From JAPUIN01 sp041580375 (GTDB taxonomy: Bacteria; Acidobacteriota; Polarisedimenticolia; Gp22-AA2), in the NCBI GenBank assembly GCA_041580375.1, contig JBFGDZ010000108.1, positions 1 through 12,392 on the forward strand: a stretch of 12,392 nucleotides of DNA. The letters are read 5' to 3'. A model generated the notes under the pieces. That model was not told the DNA's origin and ran no database searches. It saw nothing but the letters and a program-made list of their open reading frames with translations. The number at the start of each line of letters is the position of its first letter. Within the stretch, counting starts at the first letter, position 1. A program made the position numbers and the translations under genes. Positions 1 to 6,097 of this stretch are shown here, one piece after another.

Positions 1-1
1 C

Positions 2-304
2 CGCGACGAGGCGGTCTTCGACGTGCAGCGCCTGATGCGGCGCCTCGCGCTCGAGCCCCTGGGTCGGACGGACCTGGCCGATTTCGCGAGGGTGCAGTCC
101 GGTCGCGAGACGGCCTCGCTGCAGGGCATTCTGTCGCTGGCCAGCCACATCGGCTTTCGCGAAGTGACGGGCCTGGATGGACTGAAGTTCCGGGACGATC
201 TGCAGATCGAGCCCGTCCCACCGGCGAAGGTGCGCGAGGTGGCCGGGCGTTATCTCGATCCCGGGCAGTGGATCGTGATCAAGGTCGGCGTCCCCGACGC
301 CTGA
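2..304 (+). CDS. C-terminal end of a probable M16-family zinc peptidase (partial)
   Basis: An open frame enters from the left edge and stops at TGA 302-304, giving about 100 residues. Its last part has the shape seen at the end of M16 (insulinase/pitrilysin-like) peptidase C-terminal domains: a Gly-Leu-rich helical stretch, then Pro-Pro-Ala-Lys-Val-Arg-Glu-Val-Ala, then RYLDPGQWIVIKVG. In this family that is the final helix-strand ('..va.kYLdp....vvvvG'). The zinc-binding HxxEH motif would lie upstream, outside the window, so activity cannot be judged. M16 proteins often come as periplasmic or outer-membrane-associated pairs, one of them inactive, and which type this is cannot be told. The 3' end overlaps the converging moaC gene. 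The family call rests on one short C-terminal pattern and is moderate; this could be another protein with a similar end. Confidence 0.55.
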   Translation, partial: RDEAVFDVQRLMRRLALEPLGRTDLADFARVQSGRETASLQGILSLASHIGFREVTGLDGLKFRDDLQIEPVPPAKVREVAGRYLDPGQWIVIKVGVPDA

Positions 305-827
305 CTGGAGCGCGCCCCGCTTTCCTGACGTAGGTCCCGCTCCGTCCGCCGCTCTTGCTCACGAGACAAATGGGGCCGAGCGTCATGCCCCGATCGATCC
401 CCTTCCCCATGTCGTAGAAGGTCAGCAGCGACGCGGCCACGGCGACCATCGCCTCCATCTCGACACCGGTGCTCCAGCGCGTGCGTGCCGTCGCCTCCAC
501 CTCGATCGATCGCGCCGCGTCGTCGAACCGGATCTCGACGCCCACGTGATCGAGGGGGATCGAGTGGCAGAGCGGAATCAGGTCCGCGGTCCGCTTGGCC
601 GCCGCGATCCCCGCGATCCGCGCGAGGGCCGCCGCGTCGCCCTTGACGAGGGTTCCACGGCGCACCGCTTCGTAGGCATCGGCCCCCATGGTGATGAGGC
701 CCTTCGCCGCCGCGGCGCGCTCCGTGAGCGGTTTGCGGCTCACGTCGACCATGCGCGCCCGCCCGCGCCGATCCAGATGCGTCAGCGCCTTCGTGCGCCC
801 GCTTCGTGGCGTGCTCCTGCTCGCCAT
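279..827 (-). CDS. moaC: MoaC, cyclic pyranopterin monophosphate synthase
   Basis: MoaC converts 3',8-cyclo-7,8-dihydro-GTP (made by MoaA) to cyclic pyranopterin monophosphate, the first committed intermediate of molybdenum cofactor synthesis in the cytoplasm. The 182-residue product is a little longer than the usual ~160. It shows the family landmarks in order: LTHLD near residue 15, MVDVS at 26, KGDAAALARIAGI at 62-74, LIPLCH at 83-88, the TGVEMEA stretch at 120-126, and YDMGKGIDRGM at 138-148. Lys62, Asp139 and Lys142 match the known E. coli catalytic residues Lys51, Asp128 and Lys131. The start at 827 is chosen because GGGGGAGG lies just upstream and because the protein aligns from about residue 14; the frame stays open to 878 but that extension is Arg-rich and unsupported. 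The C-terminal tail is Arg-rich (APVRRRGRRP) and runs into the 3' end of the converging peptidase gene. No other moa/mob genes are in the window. Confidence 0.95.
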   Translation of the reverse strand: MASRSTPRSGRTKALTHLDRRGRARMVDVSRKPLTERAAAAKGLITMGADAYEAVRRGTLVKGDAAALARIAGIAAAKRTADLIPLCHSIPLDHVGVEIRFDDAARSIEVEATARTRWSTGVEMEAMVAVAASLLTFYDMGKGIDRGMTLGPICLVSKSGGRSGTYVRKAGRAPVRRRGRRP

Positions 828-830
828 CGT

Positions 831-838
831 CCTCCCCC
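831..838 (-). promoter_or_regulatory. Ribosome binding site fixing the moaC start
   Basis: Read on the minus strand this is GGGGGAGG, a strong match to the anti-Shine-Dalgarno complement, ending 3 bases before ATG 827-825. It favours the 827 start over an in-frame upstream ATG at 878. Confidence 0.6.
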
Positions 839-849
839 GGTTCCGGCGC

Positions 850-888
850 AGGATACCACGACGCGATCGCGCCGCCATCCATTAGAAT
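850..888. promoter_or_regulatory. Candidate divergent -10 elements for moaC and mgtE
   Basis: The 118-base gap between the moaC start (827) and the mgtE start (946) must hold both promoters if both genes are transcribed from here. On the minus strand TGGTATCCT (858-850) has the TGn of an extended -10 followed by a 4/6 match to TATAAT, placing the start site about 15 bases before moaC. On the plus strand TAGAAT (883-888) is a 5/6 match to TATAAT with about 57 bases to the mgtE ATG. Neither has a convincing -35 at 16-18 bases. In so GC-rich a background the two A/T islands are suggestive only. Confidence 0.3.
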
Positions 889-945
889 GCACGCCACAAT
901 CCGCGCGGGGACGCCGGCACGCGCCCCCCGCGGTGGAGCGCGCCG

Positions 946-2322
946 ATGAGTCCGCAGATTCAGCACACGCCGCCGGCCCCCAGTCCCTCGTACATGCGCG
1001 TCATTCGCCGTTTCGTTCGCGTCGGCGCGCGCGATGAGGTCGCACGCCTGCTCGACCGGCTCTATCCCGCCGACGCGGTCCGTGTTCTGCAGAGCCTGCC
1101 TCCGATCGAGCGCCAGGAATTCCTCGACGTCCTGATCGGGCATTCGCGCGCCGGCTCCATCCTGGCGGAGCTGCGACCCGACATGACGAAGGAGATCCTC
1201 CAGCAGGTCAGCGACGAGCGCGTGGCGTCCCTGGTGAAGCGCCAGGAACCGGACGAGGCGGCCGATCTTCTGGGGCTGCTGCCCGAGGAGCGGGCCGACG
1301 GCGTGCTCAGGCTTCTCGACGAGAAGATCGCGGCCAACCTGGATCGGCTGATGACCTACGGCCGCGACACGGCCGGGGGGCTGATGACGACGCGTTTCGT
1401 CGCGCTGCAGGGATCGGTCAGCGTCGGCGACGCGATCGCCCGGATCCGCGGCGAGCCGCAGGCCGAGATGGTGTTCTATCTCTACGTCATCGACGGCCAG
1501 GGGCGGCTCGAGGGAGTCGTCTCGTTGCGCCAGCTGGTCCTCGCCCGGGCCGACGTGACGCTGGGCGCGATCATGAACCCCAAGGTCATCCGCGTGCGCG
1601 CCGACGAGCCCCGCTCGTCCGCCTCCGAGATGATCGCGCGTTACAACCTGCTGGCGCTTCCCGTCGTGGACGCCGCCAACACGCTCATCGGGATCATCAC
1701 CGTGGACGACGCCATCGACGCCATGACCGACGAGACGACGCGCGAGATGTACCGCATGGCCGGCCTCAACACCGAGGACCGGGTGGGCAGCCCTCCGTTC
1801 TCCTCGGTGCGCCGGCGTCTGCCCTGGATGCTGGCCAATCTGGCGACGTCGATTCTGGCCTCGTGGGTCGTCTGGCTCTTCGAGGGCTCCATCCAGCAGG
1901 TCGTCGCGCTCGCGGTCTTCCTGCCGATCGTCGCCGGCATGGGCGGCAACGCGGCGACGCAGACGCTCACGGTCGTCATACGCGGGATCGCCCTCGGGGA
2001 GGCCGACTTCAAGACCGCCTGGTCGACCATCCTGCGCGAGATCCTCGTCGGCGCATCGATCGGGGTCGCCACGGGAGCCGTCATGGCGCTGGTCGCGGTC
2101 CTGTGGAAGGGGATCCCGGCGCTCGGGCTGGTCATCGGCCTGGCCATGATCTTCAATCTCGTCATCGCGGGCCTGACCGGAGCCGCGATCCCTCTCGTCC
2201 TCAAGCGGCTGCGGCTCGATCCCGCGCTCGGCTCGGGCGTGGTGGTGACGACCTTCACCGATTGCTTCGGGTTTCTTTCGTTCCTCGGGCTCGCGACTCT
2301 TCTCCTCCGCTACCTCGTATAA
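946..2322 (+). CDS. mgtE: MgtE-family magnesium transporter
   Basis: MgtE is an inner-membrane, Mg2+-gated Mg2+ channel that imports magnesium and closes when cytoplasmic Mg2+ binds its N and CBS domains. The 458-residue product has the usual length and domain order: an N-terminal helical MgtE_N domain (about 25-130, with EEL/DLLGLLPEERA-type repeats), a tandem CBS pair (about 142-200 and 206-265; the second contains IMNPKVIRVRADEP and LALPVVD), a connecting helix, and a five-helix membrane domain from about 292. Family motifs visible in the membrane part are MGGNAATQ near 332-339 and TTFTDCFGF near 435-443, where Asp439 corresponds to the pore Asp432 of Thermus MgtE. ATG 946 is preceded by GGTGGAG at 932-938. 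Its TAA overlaps the next start by one base, so the HEAT-repeat gene is probably translationally coupled. No M-box-like leader is evident in the short upstream gap. Confidence 0.96.
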   Translation: MSPQIQHTPPAPSPSYMRVIRRFVRVGARDEVARLLDRLYPADAVRVLQSLPPIERQEFLDVLIGHSRAGSILAELRPDMTKEILQQVSDERVASLVKRQEPDEAADLLGLLPEERADGVLRLLDEKIAANLDRLMTYGRDTAGGLMTTRFVALQGSVSVGDAIARIRGEPQAEMVFYLYVIDGQGRLEGVVSLRQLVLARADVTLGAIMNPKVIRVRADEPRSSASEMIARYNLLALPVVDAANTLIGIITVDDAIDAMTDETTREMYRMAGLNTEDRVGSPPFSSVRRRLPWMLANLATSILASWVVWLFEGSIQQVVALAVFLPIVAGMGGNAATQTLTVVIRGIALGEADFKTAWSTILREILVGASIGVATGAVMALVAVLWKGIPALGLVIGLAMIFNLVIAGLTGAAIPLVLKRLRLDPALGSGVVVTTFTDCFGFLSFLGLATLLLRYLV

Positions 2323-3308
2323 TGGCCCGCATGGGGCAGGATCCTCCTTCCGGCGACGATCTGCGGGCGGATCCGGACGTTCCCGAGGGCGTCCGCTATG
2401 ATCCGGATCTCGCCGTGCATGAGCCCGCCCGGGTCCCCAGCCGCCCGATCGAGCCGTCGCGGCGACGCTCGCCTCTGCTCCTGTTCGCGGGAGGCCTCCT
2501 GACCCTCAGCCTCGTCGTCTACGTCCTGTTCGGCGTGATCGCCGACGAGGCGAAGACGTCATCGGACTACCTGTCCGAGATCAGCCTGCGACCCGGATCG
2601 GCATGGCAGACCGCGTTCGAACTCTCCCGCATGATCGAGCGGGAGGACGCGGCGCGGCGCGATCCACAGTTCGTCCCCAGGCTCGTCGCCCTGTTCGAAC
2701 GATCGGGCGATCGGGATCCGCGGCTCAGGCGCTATCTCGCCCTCACCATGAGGCAGATGCGCGATCCGGCGACGGTCGGCGCGCTGATCGGCGCGCTCGA
2801 GGACGACGATGCGCTCACGAGGCTGTACGCGGCGGAGGCGCTGGGCGCGATCGGCGACCCCCGCGCCGTCCCGGCTCTCGTCCGGCTCCTCTCGAGCCCC
2901 GATGCCGATCTGCGCAAGGTCACGGCGCACGCCCTCGGCGCCGTGGACGACGATGCGGCGCTCGCCGCGCTGCGGCTCGCTCTGAACGATCCGGTCGTCG
3001 ACGTCGCCTGGAATGCCGCGCTCTCCCTCGCCCGCCGGGGCGACGCGGCCGGCCTCCCCCTGCTCAGCCGCATGCTGGATCGGGCCTACCTGGACGGAGT
3101 CACGCGCTCCGACGAGTCGGGCGAGCGGCGGGGCATGACGGAGATCCAGAAGGAGCAGGCGATGATCAATGCCGTGCACGGGCTGACGCTCCTGCGTGAG
3201 GGCGCCCCGCTCGAGACGATCCGGTCCCTCGGCCGGTCCGATCCCAGCCTGCGCGTCCGACAGGCGGCTCTCGAGAGCCTGTCCTCCCTGGACGCTCCGT
3301 CGCGCTGA
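2322..3308 (+). CDS. Membrane-anchored HEAT-repeat protein of unknown function
   Basis: The 328-residue product begins with about 50 polar residues rich in Asp, Pro and Arg, then an RRRS stop and one membrane helix at about 51-73 (LLLFAGGLLTLSLVVYVLF). The rest is soluble and alpha-helical. Residues about 148-255 form at least three to four HEAT / PBS-lyase-type units, recognisable by repeated 'DP.tv.aLi.aL.D.d...R..AAeALG.iGD' patterns (for example LYAAEALGAIGDPRAVPALV). A further helical, repeat-like region runs to the C terminus. By the positive-inside rule the repeats probably face the periplasm. HEAT arrays are protein-protein scaffolds and no catalytic motif is seen. The start is ATG 2322, overlapping the mgtE stop (TAATG); ATG 2331 is an alternative three codons in. 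The respiratory operon begins 219 bases downstream behind its own candidate promoter, so a link to either neighbour is unproven. Confidence 0.8.
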   Translation: MARMGQDPPSGDDLRADPDVPEGVRYDPDLAVHEPARVPSRPIEPSRRRSPLLLFAGGLLTLSLVVYVLFGVIADEAKTSSDYLSEISLRPGSAWQTAFELSRMIEREDAARRDPQFVPRLVALFERSGDRDPRLRRYLALTMRQMRDPATVGALIGALEDDDALTRLYAAEALGAIGDPRAVPALVRLLSSPDADLRKVTAHALGAVDDDAALAALRLALNDPVVDVAWNAALSLARRGDAAGLPLLSRMLDRAYLDGVTRSDESGERRGMTEIQKEQAMINAVHGLTLLREGAPLETIRSLGRSDPSLRVRQAALESLSSLDAPSR

Positions 3309-3314
3309 TCCCCG

Positions 3315-3331
3315 GCCTCGAGCCATGCTCG
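3315..3331 (+). terminator. Short hairpin after the mgtE-HEAT operon
   Basis: A 7-bp stem with one G-T wobble (CTCGAGC / GCTCGGG) and a CAT loop begins 7 bases after the HEAT-gene stop. No T-run follows, so it is not a classical intrinsic terminator. It could stabilise the 3' end or accompany factor-dependent termination. Confidence 0.25.
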
Positions 3332-3391
3332 GGCGGGCGCTCCGCCGCCGCGCGCCGGGCGATCCGGCGACCGAAACGGGCGGCGGCACTA

Positions 3392-3421
3392 TTGACAGCC
3401 CATCGCGATTCGGGGAATATA
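3392..3421 (+). promoter_or_regulatory. Candidate sigma70 promoter for the Rieske/cytochrome b operon
   Basis: A perfect TTGACA (3392-3397) is followed after 18 bases by AATATA (3416-3421), within the only AT-rich island of this stretch (GGGGAATATAGG). The -10 match is weak (3/6; TATAGG at 3418-3423 matches 4/6 but needs a 20-base spacer). The perfect -35 in such GC-rich DNA, 107-136 bases before the first gene of the operon, makes it the best promoter candidate in the window. A transcript from here would have a 5' leader of about 100 bases that includes the palindrome at 3497-3514. Confidence 0.5.
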
Positions 3422-3496
3422 GGCGGCCGTCTTCGAGGGGAACTCCCAATCTCGATCGCTCGATGGTCCGGGATTCCCATGCGTTCCCGACGCTGG

Positions 3497-3514
3497 TTGT
3501 GATTTTTTTCACGA
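3497..3514 (+). promoter_or_regulatory. CRP/FNR-family-like palindrome upstream of the Rieske gene
   Basis: TTGTGA-TTTTTT-TCACGA is an interrupted palindrome (5 of 6 arm positions symmetric) ending 13 bases before the Rieske ATG. Its core TGTGA-N6-TCACG differs at one position from the TGTGA-N6-TCACA consensus of CRP, whose family includes redox regulators such as FNR and Dnr. If the promoter at 3392-3421 is used, the site lies about 70-80 bases downstream of the start point and would suit a repressor or roadblock; a second unseen promoter could also use it. In RNA the arms can pair around a U6 loop close to the ribosome binding site, so an RNA role is an alternative. Confidence 0.35.
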
Positions 3515-3527
3515 AGCGGACCGCCAG

Positions 3528-4133
3528 ATGACCGACGACAAGCAGCCGGCCCAGCCGCCCTCGGCCGCGACTCCGCCGGCGCCGAAAGTTTCCGGACCGG
3601 CTCCCGCTCCTCCGGCACCGAAGGCCGCCGCGCCGAAGGGAACCGGCGAGATGAGCCGGCGCGGATTCCTCTCCACGCTCGGCATCGCCTGGACGACGTT
3701 CGCCGCCGCCTGCGCCGCGGGGGCGGTCGCGACGGGGCGCTTCATGTTCCCCAACGTGCTGTTCGAGCCGCCCCAGACGTTCAAGGCCGGGATCCCCTCC
3801 GAGTTCATCAGGGGGACCGTGGACAACCGGTTCAAGGAGAGCTACGGCGTGTTCGTCGTCCGTGACGACGTGTCGATCTACGCCATCAAGGCCGTCTGCA
3901 CGCATCTCGGATGCACGCCCAACTGGCTGGAGGCGGAGAACAAGTTCAAGTGCCCCTGCCACGGGAGCGGCTTCTACCGCACGGGAATCAACTACGAGGG
4001 GCCGGCGCCCCGTCCTCTCGAGCGTTACCGCATCGTTCTGGCCGACGACGGGCAGATCCTGATCGACAAGACCAAGGCGTTCGCCTACGAGAAGGGCGAA
4101 TGGAGCAGCCCGGAGTCCTTCCTGGCGGCGTGA
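3528..4133 (+). CDS. qcrA: Rieske iron-sulfur subunit of a quinol:cytochrome c oxidoreductase
   Basis: This subunit takes one electron from quinol at the Qo site through its [2Fe-2S] cluster and passes it to the c-type cytochrome, with its head domain on the periplasmic side. The 201-residue product carries both cluster motifs: CTHLGC (124-129) and CPCHGSGF (142-149). The expected ligands are Cys124, His126, Cys142 and His145, with Cys129-Cys144 as the disulfide. A Tat-type signal/anchor starts at SRRGFL (43-48), with a hydrophobic Ala-rich helix at about 50-69. The first 41 residues are an unusual Pro/Ala/Lys tract. ATG 3528 has only a weak GCGGA upstream; the in-frame ATG at 3651 (Met42, directly before SRRGFL) is a plausible alternative giving 160 residues. 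The cytochrome b gene starts 7 bases after the stop. The order Rieske - cyt b6 - subunit IV - cyt c resembles qcrABC-type menaquinol complexes. Confidence 0.95.
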   Translation: MTDDKQPAQPPSAATPPAPKVSGPAPAPPAPKAAAPKGTGEMSRRGFLSTLGIAWTTFAAACAAGAVATGRFMFPNVLFEPPQTFKAGIPSEFIRGTVDNRFKESYGVFVVRDDVSIYAIKAVCTHLGCTPNWLEAENKFKCPCHGSGFYRTGINYEGPAPRPLERYRIVLADDGQILIDKTKAFAYEKGEWSSPESFLAA

Positions 4134-4140
4134 GGTGGAG

Positions 4141-4920
4141 ATGCTGAAGAAGCTCTGGGATTACACGCGGAGCACGCAGATCTGGAACTCGATCTTCCGG
4201 CACGGCCCGATGACGACGCCGCGCAATCGGGGGCTCGCGGTTCTGACCAACGTGTTCCTGCATCTTCATCCCGTCAAAGTGCGCAAGAGCGGCATCCGGC
4301 TGCGCTTCACCTGGTGCATGGGTGGCATCACCTTCTTCCTCTTCCTCGTGGAGGTGGCCACGGGCCTGCTGCTGATGTTCTACTACCACCCCACCGTGGA
4401 GTACGCCTACGTCGACATCGTCGATCTGCGGGAGCAGGTCCCGCTGGGCGTCATGCGCGAGCTGCATCGCTGGGGCGCGCACGCCATGGTGATCACGGTC
4501 TGGCTGCACATGCTGCGGGTCTTCATGACCGGCTCGTACAAGCCGCCGCGCGAGTTCAACTGGAACGTCGGGGTCATGCTTCTCGTGCTCACGCTCCTCC
4601 TCTCCTTCACCGGCTACCTGCTGCCGTGGGATCAGCTGGCCATGTGGGCGGTCACCGTCGGATCGAACATGGCGCGCGCGACGCCGTTCCTGGGACATGA
4701 GGGGCCCGGGGCCAGCCTGCTCAAGCTGGGAGACATCGCGCTCGTCCACGCCGGCAACGATGCGCGGTTCGCGCTGCTGGCGGGGCGTTTCGTCGGGGCC
4801 GGGGCGCTTCTCCGCTTCTACGTGCTCCACTGCGTCGGCATCCCCGTGGTGGCGATCATCCTCATGGCCGTGCACTTCTGGCGCGTCCGCAAGGACGGCG
4901 GCATCTCGGGGCCGGTGTAA
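4141..4920 (+). CDS. qcrB: Cytochrome b6-type subunit (N-terminal half of cytochrome b)
   Basis: This membrane subunit carries the two b haems that move electrons from the Qo to the Qi side. The 259-residue product has a four-helix core. His109 and His123 on helix B are 14 apart. His230 and His245 on helix D are 15 apart, the spacing known for b6 rather than for bc1 cytochrome b (14). Cys59 in WCMGGIT aligns with Cys35 of chloroplast b6, which covalently holds the extra haem c-type group (ci/cn) at the Qi site; the following VATGLLLMFYYHPT also matches b6. The helix-C segment GYLLPWDQLAMWAV and the end RKDGGISGPV are likewise b6-like. ATG 4141 is preferred because GAGGTG (4132-4137) precedes it; a GTG two codons earlier (4135) overlaps that site. 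The gene follows the Rieske gene by 7 bases and leads the subunit-IV gene by 7. Confidence 0.95.
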   Translation: MLKKLWDYTRSTQIWNSIFRHGPMTTPRNRGLAVLTNVFLHLHPVKVRKSGIRLRFTWCMGGITFFLFLVEVATGLLLMFYYHPTVEYAYVDIVDLREQVPLGVMRELHRWGAHAMVITVWLHMLRVFMTGSYKPPREFNWNVGVMLLVLTLLLSFTGYLLPWDQLAMWAVTVGSNMARATPFLGHEGPGASLLKLGDIALVHAGNDARFALLAGRFVGAGALLRFYVLHCVGIPVVAIILMAVHFWRVRKDGGISGPV

Positions 4921-4927
4921 CGCCGCG

Positions 4928-6061
4928 ATGGCCCTGATCGAAGGTCTCAAGCACCTCGTCAACTGGCTCTCCGAGCCCTCGCGCTTCTTCCTCATCACCG
5001 TCGTCCTGTTCTTCGTCGTCCTCTTCCCGGGCGACATCGGGCCCGCGTGGCTGAGGCGCCTGACGCGGCCGCTCGCGGTCATCTACCGGCCGAAGGTGGG
5101 CGCCCTCGTCTTCGGCGTCCTCGGCGTCCTGTTCATCCTGTCGTGCTTCGACCCGAATTTCCTGAAGATCGTCGGCAAGCCCGACAACGTCCCGATCGCC
5201 GGGATGATCTTCCTCGTCGGGTTCTTCGTCTGGTACGCGCTCTGGCAGGGCCGGGAGAACGATCGCCTGAAGGAGTCGGGCCAGCCGATCATCGAGAAGC
5301 AGGAGGGCGGGGACGCCAAGGTCCTCGTCTGGCCGGACCTCGTGTACACGGAGTTCATCTGCATGATCCTCTGGTCGGTGTTCCTCATCGTCTGGTCGAT
5401 CCTGCTGAAGGCGCCGATCGAGGAGCCCGCCAATCCGGCGAAGACGCCCAACCCGAGCAAGGCGCCCTGGTACTTCCTCGGGCTGCAGGAGATGCTCGTG
5501 TACTACGACCCCTGGATCGCCGGGGTCCTCCTGCCGGGCCTCATCATCCTGGGGCTGTGCGCGATCCCGTATTTCGACACGAACCCCAAGGGGAACGGCT
5601 ACTACACGCTGAAGGAGCGGAAGTGGGAGATCGTCCTCTTCCTGTTCGGTTTCGTGGTGCTCTGGGTCTGGCTCATCGTCATCGGCACGTTTTTGCGCGG
5701 CCCCAACCAGAACTTCTTCGGGCCGTTCGAATACTGGGACGCCCACAAGCTCGTGCCTCTGATCAACGTCGATCTCTCACAGATCATCTGGGTCAGGCTG
5801 TTCGGGGTCACGCCGCCGTCGAACCCGCTCATCCGGGAGTTCTTCGGGCTGATCCTCGTGGCGGCGTACTTCGTTGCCCTGCCGCCGCTCCTCGCGAAGC
5901 GCTGGATGAAGGGCTTCTACGAGAAGATGGGACCGGTCCGCTTCCACGTCATGGTCTTCCTGCTGCTGACCATGCTCAGCCTGCCGATCAAGATGATGCT
6001 GCGCTGGACCATGAACATGCACTATCTGGTGGCGATGCCGGAGTACTTCTTCAACATCTGA
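4928..6061 (+). CDS. Enlarged subunit-IV-like protein (C-terminal half of cytochrome b)
   Basis: This is the counterpart of PetD / cytochrome b C-terminal half, which completes the Qo site. At 377 residues it is over twice the ~160 of PetD. Residues about 135-256 hold the conserved core: helix E (FICMILWSVFLIVWSILL), the loop with APWYFLGLQE (179-188), helix F (PGLIILGLCAIPYF) and helix G (235-256), followed by RGPNQNFFGPFEYWD. The Qo signature PEWY reads Ala179-Pro180-Trp181-Tyr182. Extra hydrophobic segments flank the core: about 20-33, 57-74 and 87-105 before it, and two more after residue about 300, ending in a Met-rich C terminus. Eight helices in all are plausible. No CxxCH is present, so no haem c is attached. 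ATG 4928 is the first start after the b6 stop; the Shine-Dalgarno is weak, suggesting coupling to the gene before it. The frame stays open upstream to 4697, but that part only shadows cyt b6. Confidence 0.88.
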   Translation: MALIEGLKHLVNWLSEPSRFFLITVVLFFVVLFPGDIGPAWLRRLTRPLAVIYRPKVGALVFGVLGVLFILSCFDPNFLKIVGKPDNVPIAGMIFLVGFFVWYALWQGRENDRLKESGQPIIEKQEGGDAKVLVWPDLVYTEFICMILWSVFLIVWSILLKAPIEEPANPAKTPNPSKAPWYFLGLQEMLVYYDPWIAGVLLPGLIILGLCAIPYFDTNPKGNGYYTLKERKWEIVLFLFGFVVLWVWLIVIGTFLRGPNQNFFGPFEYWDAHKLVPLINVDLSQIIWVRLFGVTPPSNPLIREFFGLILVAAYFVALPPLLAKRWMKGFYEKMGPVRFHVMVFLLLTMLSLPIKMMLRWTMNMHYLVAMPEYFFNI

Positions 6062-6085
6062 CGGCGGAGAAGACCTCCCCGCCGT
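6061..6085 (+). other. Intercistronic hairpin before the octahaem cytochrome gene
   Basis: ACGGCGG (6061-6067) and CCGCCGT (6079-6085) form a perfect 7-bp stem with an 11-base loop that could close further (GAG with CTC). It starts on the last base of the subunit-IV stop codon and ends 2 bases before the GGGGA (6088-6092) that serves the GTG start at 6098. No T-run follows, so read-through is expected. It may protect the upstream mRNA or tune translation of the cytochrome. Confidence 0.45.
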
Positions 6086-6097
6086 CCGGGGACGAGC

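Noticed and set aside
1863..2321. An extension of the HEAT-protein frame upstream into mgtE
   Set aside because: The extension is an Arg/Gly/His-rich shadow of the MgtE membrane domain; the TAATG start gives a normal N terminus.
3481..3509. Possible intrinsic terminator: GCGT-tcccg-ACGC followed by a T7 run
   Set aside because: The stem is only 4 bp and lies 9 bases from the T-run, and the T-run is better explained as the centre of the TGTGA/TCACG palindrome.
4697..4927. An extension of the subunit-IV frame upstream into cyt b6
   Set aside because: The added residues are Ser/Arg/Cys-rich shadow of the b6 gene; ATG 4928 starts just after the b6 stop.
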